DNA of 64,000 nt, from NCBI GenBank assembly GCA_963931925.1, contig OZ007574.1, positions 33,429,961 to 33,493,960 on the forward strand. Reading direction: 5' to 3'. The stretch comes from Onchidella celtica. Lineage: Eukaryota; Mollusca; Gastropoda; Systellommatophora; Onchidiidae. Shown piece after piece: positions 46,601 to 52,949 of this stretch. The position numbers were made by a program, and so were the translations under genes. Numbering within the stretch: the stretch's first letter is position 1; each line of letters opens with the position of its first letter. The notes beneath the pieces are model-generated. The model searched no databases, was not told the DNA's origin, and saw nothing but the letters and a program-made list of their open reading frames with translations.

Positions 46601-47873
46601 ATTTTGTCTCTTCTGATTTTTCAGCCACACTTCAGGCTTAACGATTCACTGATGCTGATTTTATGCAATATGTTATGAAGTAAGCTCCTTTTTAATCTGC
46701 TAGTATTATATCATCTCTTGGCCAACAACACAGTAATAACAATGCCCAGTTTTATTTTCATTCTCCATACAGAAGAGGATTATGGTAAGGTTTTTCATAA
46801 GATTTCGGAGAAAAAAAGAAAAATTTCCTTTTACACTTAATAATTTCAACAAAACGCCGGGTGCCGTTCTCAGATTCGTGTATATGACAACATTTTTTAA
46901 CTTTCTGAAGCCACATACGCTGATTTTTCAGCCAGACTTTAAAACTGAACTATTCACCAATGCCTGTTTTATACAATATATTATGAAGTTAGTTCATTCT
47001 TAATTTGCCAGTATTATCATCTTTTGGCCAACATGACAGTCATAAAACACCCAAGCTTTATTTTTCAAGCAGAACATGATTATGTTAAGTTTTAGATGAT
47101 ATTACGGGGGAAAAAAACACCTAAAAAACTTCCTTTTATACTTAATAATTTCCACAAAACGCCGACGGCCATTCTCAAATTCGTGTGCCCGGCAAGATTT
47201 TTAAACTTTTTGAGGTCACCCAGAAAAATAACTTTCCCTTGAAAAAGAAAAATTATTATTGCTTTATATCCTGGAGCTGTTCAGTCCACCAAGTATTTTC
47301 TATCGCTGTTTCTCTCGACAGCCACTGGTTCCGCCAAACAGTCCAGCGACTGCTCAGTGCCAGCAAACCTCACGTTCAGAAGTAGAGATTCGGAATGAAA
47401 CCAGAGAGGTGATGGCTACTACGAAAGCCGCCGTTAACGCTAACAGCAGGGCTAACAAGGACTCCAAGGACGATTTCGAGCAACTTCTGACACAACAAGA
47501 AGACCCTGTCACCGACCCTGCAACGGACGGACACCCAGGAACCAAAAAAGACATTGTGAATACAACAGAAAATGAAACGGCGCAGTCTCCGGTGACACAC
47601 ACACGTTTCTCGGTTGCAGAAGAAGACCAGCGGCCCGAACCCGTGTTCAAAAGGCACAGGGCCGATTCACCAAGACTGGGCTCCAAAAAGTCAATCCTCG
47701 CCGCTTTGTCAAATGAAATTCAGAAAATGTTGGAAGAAAGGAGGAGGACGAGACGTGAGAGTGAAATCACGTGGCATGACATTGGCACAGCCATGGATCG
47801 CTTCTTGTTCTGGGTATTTTTGTTCGCCACTGGATCCGTCAACATAACAATATTGTTCCTATTGGCATACTAA
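13593..47873 (+). CDS. Cys-loop ligand-gated ion channel, nAChR-like subunit, copy 1 (11-exon model)
   Basis: Gene-level model joining 13593-13671, 23982-24124, 26243-26287, 38036-38145, 39950-40129, 40993-41109, 41565-41809, 42616-42781, 46168-46275, 46372-46423 and 47322-47873. All junctions are GT-AG, phases agree throughout, and the sum is 1797 nt (598 aa plus stop), within the usual size of the family. Visible domains are a signal-like start, an extracellular ligand-binding domain with a 13-residue Cys-loop, M1-M3, a long acidic cytoplasmic loop and M4 near the C-terminus. Exons of 45 and 110 nt at the positions of loop D and loop A match classic nAChR gene structure. By family it would be a plasma-membrane subunit of a pentameric channel. 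M2 has Glu at -1', Thr at 6', Leu at 9' and Glu at 20', which suggests cation selectivity. Loop C has no adjacent cysteine pair, so it is non-alpha or divergent. The ligand is unknown. Exons 1 and 9 and the loop joins are the weakest parts. Confidence 0.82.
13915..14090 (+). pseudogene. Degraded LINE reverse transcriptase C-terminal fragment
   Basis: It reads [29 protein letters not shown], stop, [20 protein letters not shown]. This matches the QNAAARLVT...LKSLHWLPVKxRIDFKILLLTYKAL signature shared by many CR1/L2/Jockey-like RT C-termini. An in-frame TGA interrupts it and the rest is not traceable. It is absent from the aligned part of copy 2. Confidence 0.65.
14930..15060 (+). repeat. Polyadenylated 3' end of an unidentified retrosequence
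   Basis: TAAAGGGTGTTTAAGTGCTATAAATG runs to CCAAATAAAGAGC and then 14 A residues (15047-15060): a polyadenylation signal 5 bases before a poly(A) tract in genomic DNA. The source is unidentified; it could belong to the LINE fragment upstream. Confidence 0.4.
15678..16111. repeat. Long inverted repeat with a 159-bp spacer
   Basis: Arm 15678-15809 (+) and arm 15969-16111 (-) share GAATGAGCGGG/GAATGATCGGG, ATCGATxTxCTCGAAAA, GTTTGAAATTTTACA and GTAGCCTGATTTTGAGT. A third, single arm is at 10767-10885. Confidence 0.7.
16920..17070 (+). repeat. Dispersed repeat, copy 1 (partner at 24262-24400)
   Basis: GCGGCCTGTTCGGCCTGCTC, GCCAAGGTATCTTCA, TGCGCAACGTGC and CCTTATCCGAGAAG occur in the same order at 24272-24380. 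It is a possible SINE body; no coding signal. Confidence 0.6.
17556..17629. repeat. (CA)n with central (CG)n
   Basis: CA array with a CGCACGCGCGCGC core: alternating purine-pyrimidine throughout, with Z-DNA potential. Confidence 0.95.
19338..19570. mobile_element. MITE family B, copy 1
   Basis: Ends CTGAGTGGATCTGGTGAAAT and its inverted form GATTTCTCCAGAATCACTCAG; 233 bp. The interior (AAGACGATTTCAAGCAAAAT) is shared with 50207-50448. Confidence 0.75.
23982..24124 (+). CDS. nAChR-like copy 1, exon 2 (N-terminal alpha-helix, beta1)
   Basis: The acceptor follows a pyrimidine-rich TCTCTTTCAG and the donor is GTGAGT; 143 nt, phase 1 in and 0 out. It encodes a short helix then ILPVRNQS, equivalent to the conserved VRPV-N-S segment of nAChR exon 2, and ends in LYLIMIQSL (beta1). 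Two Asn sequons, NYS and NQS, are present. The same exon with the same borders occurs in copy 2 at 56079-56221. Confidence 0.87.
24262..24420 (+). repeat. Dispersed repeat, copy 2
   Basis: Homologous to 16920-17070 and directly followed by the tRNA-Glu-like segment, so the two may form one SINE or two adjacent insertions. Confidence 0.6.
24445..24530 (+). repeat. tRNA-Glu-like SINE head
   Basis: TTGGTCTAGAGGCAAAG, TTGCCTCTCATGCC and ACCGGGTTCGATGCC line up with the A box, the CTC anticodon region and the B box (GGTTCGANNCC) of tRNA-Glu genes. The acceptor stem is not intact, so it is a tRNA-derived SINE head rather than a gene. The preceding block at 24262-24400 is itself repeated at 16920-17070. 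Confidence 0.5.
24724..25915 (-). mobile_element. CR1/L2/Rex1-like LINE, 5'-truncated (LINE-C copy 1)
   Basis: It lies in intron 2 of receptor copy 1. The minus-strand frame covers the second half of an RT and the whole C-terminus. The 3' end is TTTCCTTGTACAAGGACGAATAAAATT followed by a TTATC pentanucleotide array (24724-24757), the microsatellite-type tail of CR1/L2/Rex1 LINEs. The 5' end is truncated near 25915. Confidence 0.87.
24995..25864 (-). pseudogene. LINE-C reverse transcriptase, C-terminal 289 codons
   Basis: Contains [18 protein letters not shown], the catalytic [40 protein letters not shown] and [12 protein letters not shown], the order seen in CR1/L2/Rex1-type RTs. The stop follows [10 protein letters not shown]. 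The frame stays open upstream of the GTG at 25864 (QKLTNLHV) to the truncation, so endonuclease and the RT N-terminus are missing. No internal stop. Confidence 0.88.
26243..26287 (+). CDS. nAChR-like copy 1, exon 3 (45-nt loop D lead-in)
   Basis: Exactly 45 nt, phase 0 at both ends, acceptor CTACTTTCAG and donor GTAAAT. It encodes [15 protein letters not shown], the counterpart of the family segment E-KNQ-L-T-VWL. The 45-nt size is characteristic of this exon in nAChR genes. Confidence 0.88.
26288..27191. other. Intron 3 of copy 1, left of LINE-A
   Basis: Unique intron sequence; 26360-26600 aligns loosely with 61220-61450 of copy 2 (CTCTAAAATRAARTAT, GCTGTGCYRRGTAAAYGT). No exon seen. Confidence 0.6.
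27192..27929 (-). mobile_element. LINE-A, 3' part (severed C-terminus and tail)
   Basis: Continuation of LINE-A on the far side of the TIR element. Reading the minus strand across the single GTATAC restores K-V-Y-N-A-V-V-L-P, as expected from LINE-B's K-V-L-V-Y. The 3' tail ends in an ATT/ATA trinucleotide run at about 27192-27206, typical of poly(A)-less LINEs. Confidence 0.85.
27336..27929 (-). pseudogene. LINE-A reverse transcriptase C-terminal fragment
   Basis: It encodes [16 protein letters not shown], then an in-frame TAA (TWTV-stop-QSHARK), then [35 protein letters not shown] and a C-terminal finger CHLC-x12-H-x3-H. LINE-B has the same architecture with a C2HC finger. The stop is where related proteins have Tyr or similar, so it looks like a point mutation. 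Confidence 0.85.
28863..29266 (-). repeat. 3' LTR of the short LTR retroelement
   Basis: 404 bp, TG...CA ends. It differs from its partner by only about four substitutions and one 2-bp indel by eye. An AATAAA polyadenylation signal on the minus strand corresponds to TTTATT at 28942-28947. Confidence 0.9.
30049..30400. repeat. 125-bp tandem repeat inside the LTR element
   Basis: Two near-perfect 125-bp units (30049-30173 and 30174-30298) share GGTTGGTAGGTTGTTCTTAT, and a partial, diverged third follows to about 30400. Each unit contains the short internal echo TTGCAGTTGC...GTCAAGCTCTG twice. Confidence 0.85.
31622..32023 (-). repeat. 5' LTR of the short LTR retroelement
   Basis: 402 bp, nearly identical to 28863-29266 and in the same orientation. 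It is followed on the minus strand by a TGG-initiated primer-binding-site candidate. Confidence 0.9.
33082..35766 (-). pseudogene. LINE-A endonuclease / reverse transcriptase, C-terminus cut off by an insertion
   Basis: An 894-codon open frame. It has APE endonuclease ([36 protein letters not shown]), reverse transcriptase ([46 protein letters not shown], catalytic [10 protein letters not shown]) and a following region to DTKLKVY. At that point the frame leaves the LINE and reads about a dozen foreign codons of the inserted element. The missing tail ([15 protein letters not shown] onward) is at 27336-27929. The frame is open without ATG from 35835; the 35766 start is a GTG. Confidence 0.9.
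33127..36640 (-). mobile_element. LINE-A, 5' part (interrupted LINE, minus strand)
   Basis: The upstream part of an APE-type LINE in intron 3 of receptor copy 1. It is cut at GTATAC (33127-33132) by the TIR element 27930-33126 and continues at 27192-27929. The 5' border is approximate: the leader is traceable to about 36.6 kb, but I cannot see a matching target duplication. Confidence 0.82.
35784..36383 (-). CDS. possible LINE-A leader ORF (199 codons)
   Basis: An open frame directly upstream of the endonuclease-RT frame, overlapping it by 52 nt (35784-35835) in the -1 frame. The downstream frame lacks an ATG, so translational coupling or frameshift is conceivable. It has no recognisable gag, zinc-knuckle or coiled-coil signature and composition is unremarkable. 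It may be an accidental ORF in a leader. Confidence 0.2.
   Translation of the reverse strand: MIGQMAIYRHSGLDIVTQSIHQYWCSLVWVFHPSQLGLRGCGVAYRQPVRQYDCPSGILLHLDTFPIVLTLSCHLDKLCPGERVSLMFAQLFLTKNKFFAPVLTLTSSSFIFVSSSFLSKFQRRWASAVAAGLDRLEAVSTDLHVGGCGLWSLHRRLKWRRGEAAPTVAEQPYLRIALLTSTEEGAGKGALKEAHFTSP
36641..38035. other. Intron 3 of copy 1, right of LINE-A
   Basis: Holds the ATCC array. 37535-37640 aligns with 61745-61850 of copy 2 (CCACACAAAATTxCATT, GGCACTTTGTTGGAACG). No exon seen. Confidence 0.6.
37212..37310. repeat. (ATCC)n / (ACCC)n microsatellite
   Basis: About 100 bp of ATCC units with an ACCC block near 37267, in intron 3 of receptor copy 1. Confidence 0.95.
38036..38145 (+). CDS. nAChR-like copy 1, exon 4 (loops D and A)
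   Basis: 110 nt, the classic nAChR exon size; acceptor TTTTTCCCAG, donor GTAAGT, phase 0 in and 2 out. It starts [11 protein letters not shown], which keeps the loop D tryptophan. It ends [11 protein letters not shown] plus two bases of a Thr codon, containing the WxPD loop A motif. Confidence 0.92.
38797..39379 (-). mobile_element. LINE-C copy 2, severely 5'-truncated
   Basis: About 583 bp, almost identical to 24724-25304, including the TTATC tail array; I see roughly three substitutions. It lies in intron 4 of receptor copy 1 in the same orientation. It encodes only the last ~100 residues ([13 protein letters not shown] to RMLQ) before a breakpoint at CTCTGAATA. Confidence 0.9.
39950..40129 (+). 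CDS. nAChR-like copy 1, exon 5 (Cys-loop)
   Basis: 180 nt, acceptor CTCTGACAG, donor GTATGA, phase 2 at both ends. It encodes the diagnostic Cys-loop, [15 protein letters not shown], with 13 residues between cysteines and the YPFD core. Loop E (VHWEPG) precedes it and FLTWMHTNR follows. At the loop B position the usual WTYDG is replaced by WMHTN, so the agonist box is atypical. Confidence 0.94.
40395..40619 (-). mobile_element. MITE family A, copy 2 (inverted, intron 5 of receptor copy 1)
   Basis: The reverse complement carries the same interior blocks (ACTGAGAAATTCGATGTTAA, ATCGGAACTGTGAAACAGC) and degraded CTCAGTTTTTGTTTGTT-type ends. Confidence 0.75.
40751..40925. mobile_element. MITE family C, copy 2
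   Basis: ACCGAGTCAAGTCTG at the left and CGGACTTGACTCACTGC at the right are inverted. The interior CAGTGAGACAGGCATGTTTT matches 4992-5200. It is in intron 5 of receptor copy 1, close to MITE A. Confidence 0.52.
40993..41109 (+). CDS. nAChR-like copy 1, exon 6 (loop B to loop C)
   Basis: 117 nt, acceptor TTTTTTCAG, donor GTGTGT, phase 2 in and out. It contains NGEWDIISS, the family's GEW segment in the strand before loop C. Loop C itself ([12 protein letters not shown]) lacks the two adjacent cysteines that define alpha subunits. Confidence 0.87.
41565..41809 (+). CDS. nAChR-like copy 1, exon 7 (M1, M2)
   Basis: 245 nt, acceptor TCTCCCCAG, donor GTAAGT, phase 2 in and 1 out. It carries [16 protein letters not shown] at the pre-M1/M1 border, then M1, the conserved LPSDCGERM turn and M2 ([17 protein letters not shown]) followed by [10 protein letters not shown]2 residues are Glu -1', Arg 0', Ala 2', Thr 6', Leu 9' and Glu 20'. 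Confidence 0.95.
42616..42781 (+). CDS. nAChR-like copy 1, exon 8 (M3 and start of cytoplasmic loop)
   Basis: 166 nt, acceptor TTTTCTCTAG, donor GTAAGA, phase 1 in and 2 out. It encodes M3 ([21 protein letters not shown]) and the post-M3 [11 protein letters not shown] segment, the counterpart of the nAChR IHHR-P---P motif. It then continues into the cytoplasmic MX-like region. Confidence 0.9.
43462..43790. repeat. Compound tetranucleotide array
   Basis: Successive blocks of GATA, GATG, GGCA, GACA and GATA, then imperfect GATG, about 330 bp, in the intron between exon 8 and the next candidate exon. Sharp unit changes suggest single-base conversions spread by slippage. Confidence 0.95.
43961..44081 (+). 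CDS. candidate alternative terminal or cassette exon of copy 1
   Basis: A good acceptor (GTCTATCCTCAG) precedes a frame that continues exon 8 in phase 2 for 40 codons ([14 protein letters not shown]...) to TGA at 44079-44081. Used as written, it would end the protein after M3, without M4. The only phase-compatible internal donor is a weak GTCAGA at 44011. Exon 8 splices equally well straight to 46168, so this may be an alternative exon or no exon. Confidence 0.3.
44082..45013. other. Intron between exons 8 and 9 of copy 1
   Basis: Only short frames without domain pattern or usable splice phases. Confidence 0.5.
45014..45204. mobile_element. PIF/Harbinger-like foldback MITE, copy 2
   Basis: 191 bp, same family as 12905-13099 (GTCACTGAGCCACTAGGCGC and GAGAAGAATTGCACTA shared), with the unpaired centre in the opposite orientation. 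Flanks are TTA and TAA. It lies in the intron upstream of exon 9. Confidence 0.82.
45216..45525. mobile_element. possible hAT-like element
   Basis: CAGTGTCTGTCAATCG at the left and TTGAGAAATACTC at the right resemble CAGTGTTTCTCAA-type hAT ends. The CCCACGCCCCAC motif recurs near both ends in direct orientation. Flanking octamers match poorly. It starts 12 bp after the Harbinger-like MITE ends. Confidence 0.4.
45891..45980. repeat. (CT)n microsatellite, interrupted
   Basis: CT units with TTT interruptions and the non-repeat word CTGAAAGTRTGAA twice. Confidence 0.85.
46168..46275 (+). CDS. nAChR-like copy 1, exon 9 (cytoplasmic loop)
   Basis: 108 nt. Acceptor TCATTTAG is in the phase (2) needed by exon 8; a stronger-looking TTGCAG seven bases on would need phase 0. 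Donor GTAAAT, phase 2 out. It encodes [20 protein letters not shown], a basic helical segment, then an Asn-rich run. Identified by open frame and phase only, because the loop is poorly conserved in the family. Confidence 0.48.
46372..46423 (+). CDS. nAChR-like copy 1, exon 10 (cytoplasmic loop)
   Basis: 52 nt, acceptor TTTTTTCGCAG, donor GTGAGG, phase 2 in and 0 out. It encodes [17 protein letters not shown] and links exons 9 and 11 in frame. The strong acceptor and fitting phases are the support; there is no domain signature. Confidence 0.5.
46617..47215. repeat. Tandem duplication of about 309 bp in intron 10
   Basis: 46617-46925 and 46926-47215 are diverged direct copies: TTTTTCAGCCACACTT / TTTTTCAGCCAGACTT, ATATGTTATGAAGT / ATATATTATGAAGT, CACTTAATAATTTCAACAAA / ATACTTAATAATTTCCACAA. 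No coding potential. Confidence 0.8.
47322..47873 (+). CDS. nAChR-like copy 1, exon 11 (cytoplasmic loop, M4, stop)
   Basis: 552 nt including TAA, acceptor TTTCTCTCGACAG, phase 0. About 145 codons of Glu/Thr/Ser/Lys-rich cytoplasmic loop lead to the MA-helix region [18 protein letters not shown]4 follows ([19 protein letters not shown]) and the stop is directly after it. W-D-A-DR-F is the standard pre-M4 pattern of nAChR subunits. No AATAAA lies close downstream; an ATTAAA is at 47968 and AATAAA at 49448. Confidence 0.88.
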   Translation, partial: PLVPPNSPATAQCQQTSRSEVEIRNETREVMATTKAAVNANSRANKDSKDDFEQLLTQQEDPVTDPATDGHPGTKKDIVNTTENETAQSPVTHTRFSVAEEDQRPEPVFKRHRADSPRLGSKKSILAALSNEIQKMLEERRRTRRESEITWHDIGTAMDRFLFWVFLFATGSVNITILFLLAY

Positions 47874-49768
47874 CGTCAGCGCAATACGTGAACGTTTCCT
47901 ACAAATGAATCCGTAGCGCCTTACATATTTCTGACGCAAAAAGTCATTCATCTGCAGTGAGGACAAATTAAATGCTGTTTCATCTCCTTGGATCTCCACA
48001 TGTGATATTGTATAGGACACATTCCTTTCACTCTGATCCAGATCTTTAACAAAGACATTTCTTTGAATGGGTCTGACTGGCTTGGAACCATAACATCTGT
48101 CTCTCAGCATGGATTGTCTTTACAGCTGAGGGAGATAATCCACGACCTGTGGTCGGTGATCTTTCGAGTTTGAGAGTTGCGATCCCTGATTTCAGACATT
48201 TTCTGAATAACGTAAAGAAAGAAATCATTTATAAATTTAAATGCCACGTACATTTAAACTTTTAGGGAATTTCTAGAATTAAAATGTTGAAGTGCAATTC
48301 TCATCTCGTCTACTCTTATTCTCGTCGATTTAAATTTCTTATGGCAAAGTAAATTTATTTACAGTGGCAATGAGAGGTACTAGTACCTAAGTCAAGTGGA
48401 AGAAGCTGGCACGTAACTGTACATTTTAAAAAAGTTAACATTTCATCATTTTATATTGTGCATTCACTTCTCAGTATAATTGATAAAAGCGGTTGTGGAA
48501 AAACAAATCTAGTATTAAACCTTCTGCTTCATGAACCTGGCTAGATTATGATAATCTTTTTCGTTTGTGTAAAGAATCTTTTTCAGTCACAATATAGGAT
48601 TGTTAAACCTGGTTTTGAGGCAAAATTACCAAAGGAAATCATAACGCAACCTCTTAACAAGAGCAAGTATTCACCATTTCATTAACAGTTGTCTGGAAAG
48701 TGAAATTTCGTGGTTGGTGAAGCAACAAAAGTATGTAAGTGTCAGATTTACGAAAAAGCTCACCAGAATAGTTCCTGATCCCAAAGACCTTAGATCTGAT
48801 GACAAAAATTTAAACATTTACGTTGATTTGTTTCTACAAAAACAAAACAAATGCGAAAAAGGAAAGACATCTATGTATAGATCTTTTAAGGACAATTTTG
48901 TTACCATTTTAAACTGTTTTATCTTATGTTCAAATAATGTTCTTTTTGTTTTCTTGGGGGAAAACATTTTTTTTTCTTTTTTTCTAACTTCTTTTTGTAC
49001 AGTTGTATGTAAAAATTACATGGGTGGATAATCTTCGGGGAGGAGCGAAAAGCAGTGTCCTTAAAAATTACAACAGAGAGAGAGAGAGAGAAGGAGAGAA
49101 AGAGGGGGTGGGTGTTACTATACTATACAGTTTATTTAAAATCTCTCTTCATATTTATGTATCATGTAAATTATAAACATTGTTGATAATTCATCCAACT
49201 GTCCTGCAATGATCATTCTAATATACAGACCATATTTCGTACTAGAGATTCATTCTTACTGAAATAACCATTTCTATGACTGATGCTGTAAATAATACAG
49301 TTACTACTTTGAAATCAAATTTATAGCGTTAACTTGAGGTAGTAAAACGACATCAGAATTTTATGAAGAGGAAAGCTGTAGTTAAAAACCTTTTTTATTT
49401 TATAAGTGCATCCTAAACAGCTTCATAATGAACAAATGATGATATCTAATAAATTTTGATCCTTTTGTAGAATGTCCAACTCAGTTACCTAAATTCACAT
49501 TTCGAAATGTTCGTTTACTTCTTTATTGTTGCTTTCTGTTCTTGTTCTGTCATAATTTGAACGTTCATTGGCGTTTTTTTTCTCGGTGAAAGGAAGCAGG
49601 GTCCACAGAGGAAAGATTTAGTGACAATTAATTGTACGAAAGTAAAAGCATTCTTTCGTTTGTGTGCAAACTGTGTCAGTCGCAGATGGAAGAGACAATA
49701 ACCTGAAACCTTCACAATATTCAATATATGGGTGAATTTTAAGGACGATTATCAATGAGATACCGAGA
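47874..49768. other. 3' flank of receptor copy 1
   Basis: Expected to contain the 3' UTR. ATTAAA at 47968 and AATAAA at 49448 are candidate polyadenylation signals. No other gene seen; a short GA run at 49074-49092. Confidence 0.45.
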
Positions 49769-50016
49769 CCTTAGTTCTTGTTTGTTCCAACTCCACTTTT
49801 GGCACAACAGAGAAATTCGACGGTAAACGTTCGTGGCTTTAGTCGTATGATAAAGAGTTGGAATAAATCGGAACTGTGAAACAGGTTGGTAAGTGCCACA
49901 ACACATTTTAAACTAGTGTCAAAGTGTGCATTTGTTATACCACCTCTGCGTACTTAAAGACATACGTTGACTTTTTTCCGCCAGAAAATGGAGAGAGAAA
50001 ACAAACAAGAACTAAG
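49769..50016 (+). mobile_element. MITE family A, copy 3 (best-preserved ends)
   Basis: CCTTAGTTCTTGTTTGTTCC at the left and AACAAACAAGAACTAAG at the right form a 17-bp perfect inverted repeat, extending imperfectly to about 37 bp. 248 bp, no ORF. Confidence 0.82.
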
Positions 50017-50206
50017 ATGTGTAAAATTGTAAAATTTTGAAGGTTATACAGTTGTTGTTACATTAACTGAAGCGTCAAGAAGGGCGTAACACAATGTCAT
50101 AATTTCTTTCCTGATACTGGTAAACAGAAACACTGACCGCGACATTCGATGGTATTTTGAGATGTTTTCATTGCCAAAATTGCATTCAAAATACGTTCCG
50201 AAAATG

Positions 50207-50448
50207 TAAGTGGGTCTAGCGAAACCGGGCTTAAGGTGAAATGTTTACATCTCTTTAAAAAAATCAAACTAAAATATTTCTAAGACGACTTCAAGCAAAA
50301 TATTTCAACTGGATGGAGAAAAATGGGTAGACTTTCATTTTACAAGAAAATCACAATTTCCGTAGAAACATGTTTTCCCCATTTGGAGGGGGTTTTCTCA
50401 GGAATTTTGGTCTTTCACCTTCAGTCCGATTTCGCCAGATCCACTCAG
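50207..50448. mobile_element. MITE family B, copy 2
   Basis: AAGTGGGTCTAGCGAAACCG at the left is inverted relative to CGATTTCGCCAGATCCACTC at the right. The interior aligns with 19338-19570. 242 bp, no ORF. Confidence 0.75.
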
Positions 50449-50709
50449 AAATGATGAACGGGTTTTCCTGGTATATTCCATAAGACTCATTATGTACTGG
50501 TTGTCTACGTTGTTGGTTCCGTCTTCGTCATCATTAATAAACTAGATACGGTTGCTATTCTTTTTATTGTACATGCTTTTTTTGTCCACATGACATCATG
50601 ATTATGATCATCCCTGTAATAAAGTCGTCTCAGATCAAATTAGAATGTTTTGTTGATGTGCTTGGCCCAGTTGTGTTTTTGGAAGTCTCACGTCAGTGAC
50701 AAATCCCAA

Positions 50710-50950
50710 CCTTGGTTTCTTGCATATTCCAACTCCACTTTTTCACAGCCGAGAAATCCGACGTCAAATGTTTGGGGCTTTAGCATTACGAAAATGATAT
50801 AAATAAACCGGAACTGTGAAACAGCATGATAAGCGCCACAACGAATTTAAACAAATGTCAAAGTGTGGATTTGTTATAACTCTTCTACGGCCTAAAAGAT
50901 CTCCAGGTTGTTGTTTTTTTTAGAAAATGCAGATAGAACAAATAAAGGTC
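50710..50950 (+). mobile_element. MITE family A, copy 4 (diverged)
   Basis: The interior aligns with 49769-50016 (CAACTCCACTTTTTCACAGC, GGAACTGTGAAACAGCATGA), but both ends have drifted. It lies about 700 bp from copy 3 with family B between them. Confidence 0.72.
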
Positions 50951-51595
50951 GCGAAATGACAAGAAAACGTTATAACAAATTATACAATAAAAATAAATTT
51001 TTAATTGAAAAAAAACGTTAATTATATATTTTCATTTCCTTGTACAATGTTTGATGTGATCATGTATTTATAGAGAGGAACCACATTGGTCGATTGCAGA
51101 TTGCAGTAGATGCTCGGCGAAACCACTGTCAGCCCAAAACTAGGGCAAAACCCAACGCAGTAATTAGATTAACATACTCATTGTGGTGCAAACGGCGCAT
51201 TCGAGATCAACCTGTAGAAGCTGGTTGAAGATCCTTATCTGAAGGCAATCACAGCCATAAGCTTTTGCACGTCTGTCAATAAAAACGTTAGATTTTAACC
51301 ACTGGCTGCCAATGCCCTCCACACCTCCCCTACCCCGGCATAGTCAAAGACGCTCCCAGATACTTATTAAGTCCTGGAATTCAACCCAGTTAGAGTGAAT
51401 CGTTCTCTATAGCTGTGATCCACGTGATGGAAATTTTAAATTGCGTCATTTAATTTGATGTCTGATCATCAAAACGAGTGAAGCCAGCGAAGCTTGTGAT
51501 TTAGTGTTGACCATCAGCCTTGCCAAAGCTTCAACATTAATCAATCTCTGGGAAAATGGTACATTTCTAAAATTACACTACATTAGGTCCCCGGC

Positions 51596-51818
51596 ATTGT
51601 CCAGTTTGAACCTCCCTTCCCCTCCCTCTTCCCCCTCTCTTTCTTTTCCCTCTCCCGTTCTCTCCATTTCTCTCTCTGCCTCTCTCTGTCTTTTTGCCCT
51701 CTCTCTTTCTCTCCCCCACTCTCCGGATCTCTCTCACGGTCTCTCTCACATTTTCTCACCATCTCACCATTTTTTTCTCCTTCTTCTTCTTCTCTCTCTG
51801 TCTCTTTCTCTCCCCCTC

Positions 51819-51867
<49 letters not shown>

Positions 51868-51888
51868 CTTTCTCTTTCTCTTTCTCTC

Positions 51889-51931
<43 letters not shown>

Positions 51932-51954
51932 CTTTCTCTCCCTCTCTCTCTCTC

Positions 51955-51997
<43 letters not shown>

Positions 51998-52002
51998 CTT
52001 TC

Positions 52003-52035
<33 letters not shown>

Positions 52036-52048
52036 TTCCCTCTCTCTC

Positions 52049-52115
<67 letters not shown>

Positions 52116-52165
52116 CTTTCTCTTTCTCTTTCTCTCTCTTTTTCTCGCTCTCTCTCTTCTTCTCT
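51596..52165. repeat. 570-bp polypyrimidine tract
   Basis: Almost pure C/T on the + strand, with a higher-order pattern in which TTTCTCTGTCTCTTTCTC recurs about five times (51858, 51919, 51985, 52106 and so on). Its reading frames are low-complexity, not genes. Confidence 0.95.
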
Positions 52166-52169
52166 GCAA

Positions 52170-52949
52170 AACCAGAACTTTCACATTATCCCATCATTTC
52201 TTGGGAGGCTTGACGAATCAGGCAACACGGTTACGAATAGATTATTAGTTCCATGGGGTTTAGTGTGAAATGAATTATGAGCGTATGCAAAAATTTCAAA
52301 CACATGTTTTGAAAAGTTTTCAAGAACATCGATGTTCCTTTCATCCCAGATGAAAAAAGATGCTCTACAATAAGGCAGTTGTTATAAGTACGTACGCACA
52401 CCAAGCGTTTTGGACGTACTTGCACATTCTATCTCTAACCCCGACCTTATCCTGAACCCTAAATCTTATCGAATCCCTAACCCTGCCCCCTACCCTTTCA
52501 GAAAAAAAGGGGGGGGGGGGTGGGTGGAAACAAAAAGAACATCTGAAAGAATAATTAATCATAATTAATCAAGGTTGTTGCCGAGGAGCATTTCGGAAGG
52601 AGCTCTCTGGCTCTGGAGTCATAAAAGGCTTTAAAATACGTATCCCTGGCGCAAAAACTGGGGGGGCGTACATACTTATAACAACATCCATAAATCCCTA
52701 TAATAATAGCAACAGCGTTTTTTGCGCACTAATGCCCATGGGAGATTTCATTTGATGCACGTTCAGTTTTGGTGCGATTTCACTGCCAACAGTTACTGCC
52801 AAGAAAAGAATGCGTGGTTCGCTTGAAGCAAGACTGCACAATGTAAGTTTTCCCTTTTTTTGTTTTCTACCGTTCGTAGAACAGAGCAGTTACTAATCTG
52901 TGATATTCTGGAAAGGAATGTGCAGCCGCAAAATACTCCCATCATGAAC
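52170..52949. other. Intergenic, before duplication unit 2
   Basis: No gene seen. Bases 52431-52497 contain loose CTAACCC/CTAAACC-type words and a G-run follows at 52510. This is too short and irregular to call telomeric. Confidence 0.5.

Noticed and set aside
47354-47686. Antisense frames over exon 11
   Set aside because: Shadows of the real + strand exon with M4; no independent signature.
48714-49031. 105-codon frame downstream of receptor copy 1
   Set aside because: AT-rich, no domain, no homologous frame elsewhere in the window; may be 3' UTR or intergenic.
51504-52268. Long open frames rich in Leu-Ser or Arg-Glu
   Set aside because: They translate the CT/GA tract; low-complexity on both strands, with no start context or domain.
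52431-52497. CTAACCC-like words considered as an interstitial telomere repeat
   Set aside because: Only a few irregular words (CTAACCCCGACC, CCTAAATC); not a TTAGGG array.
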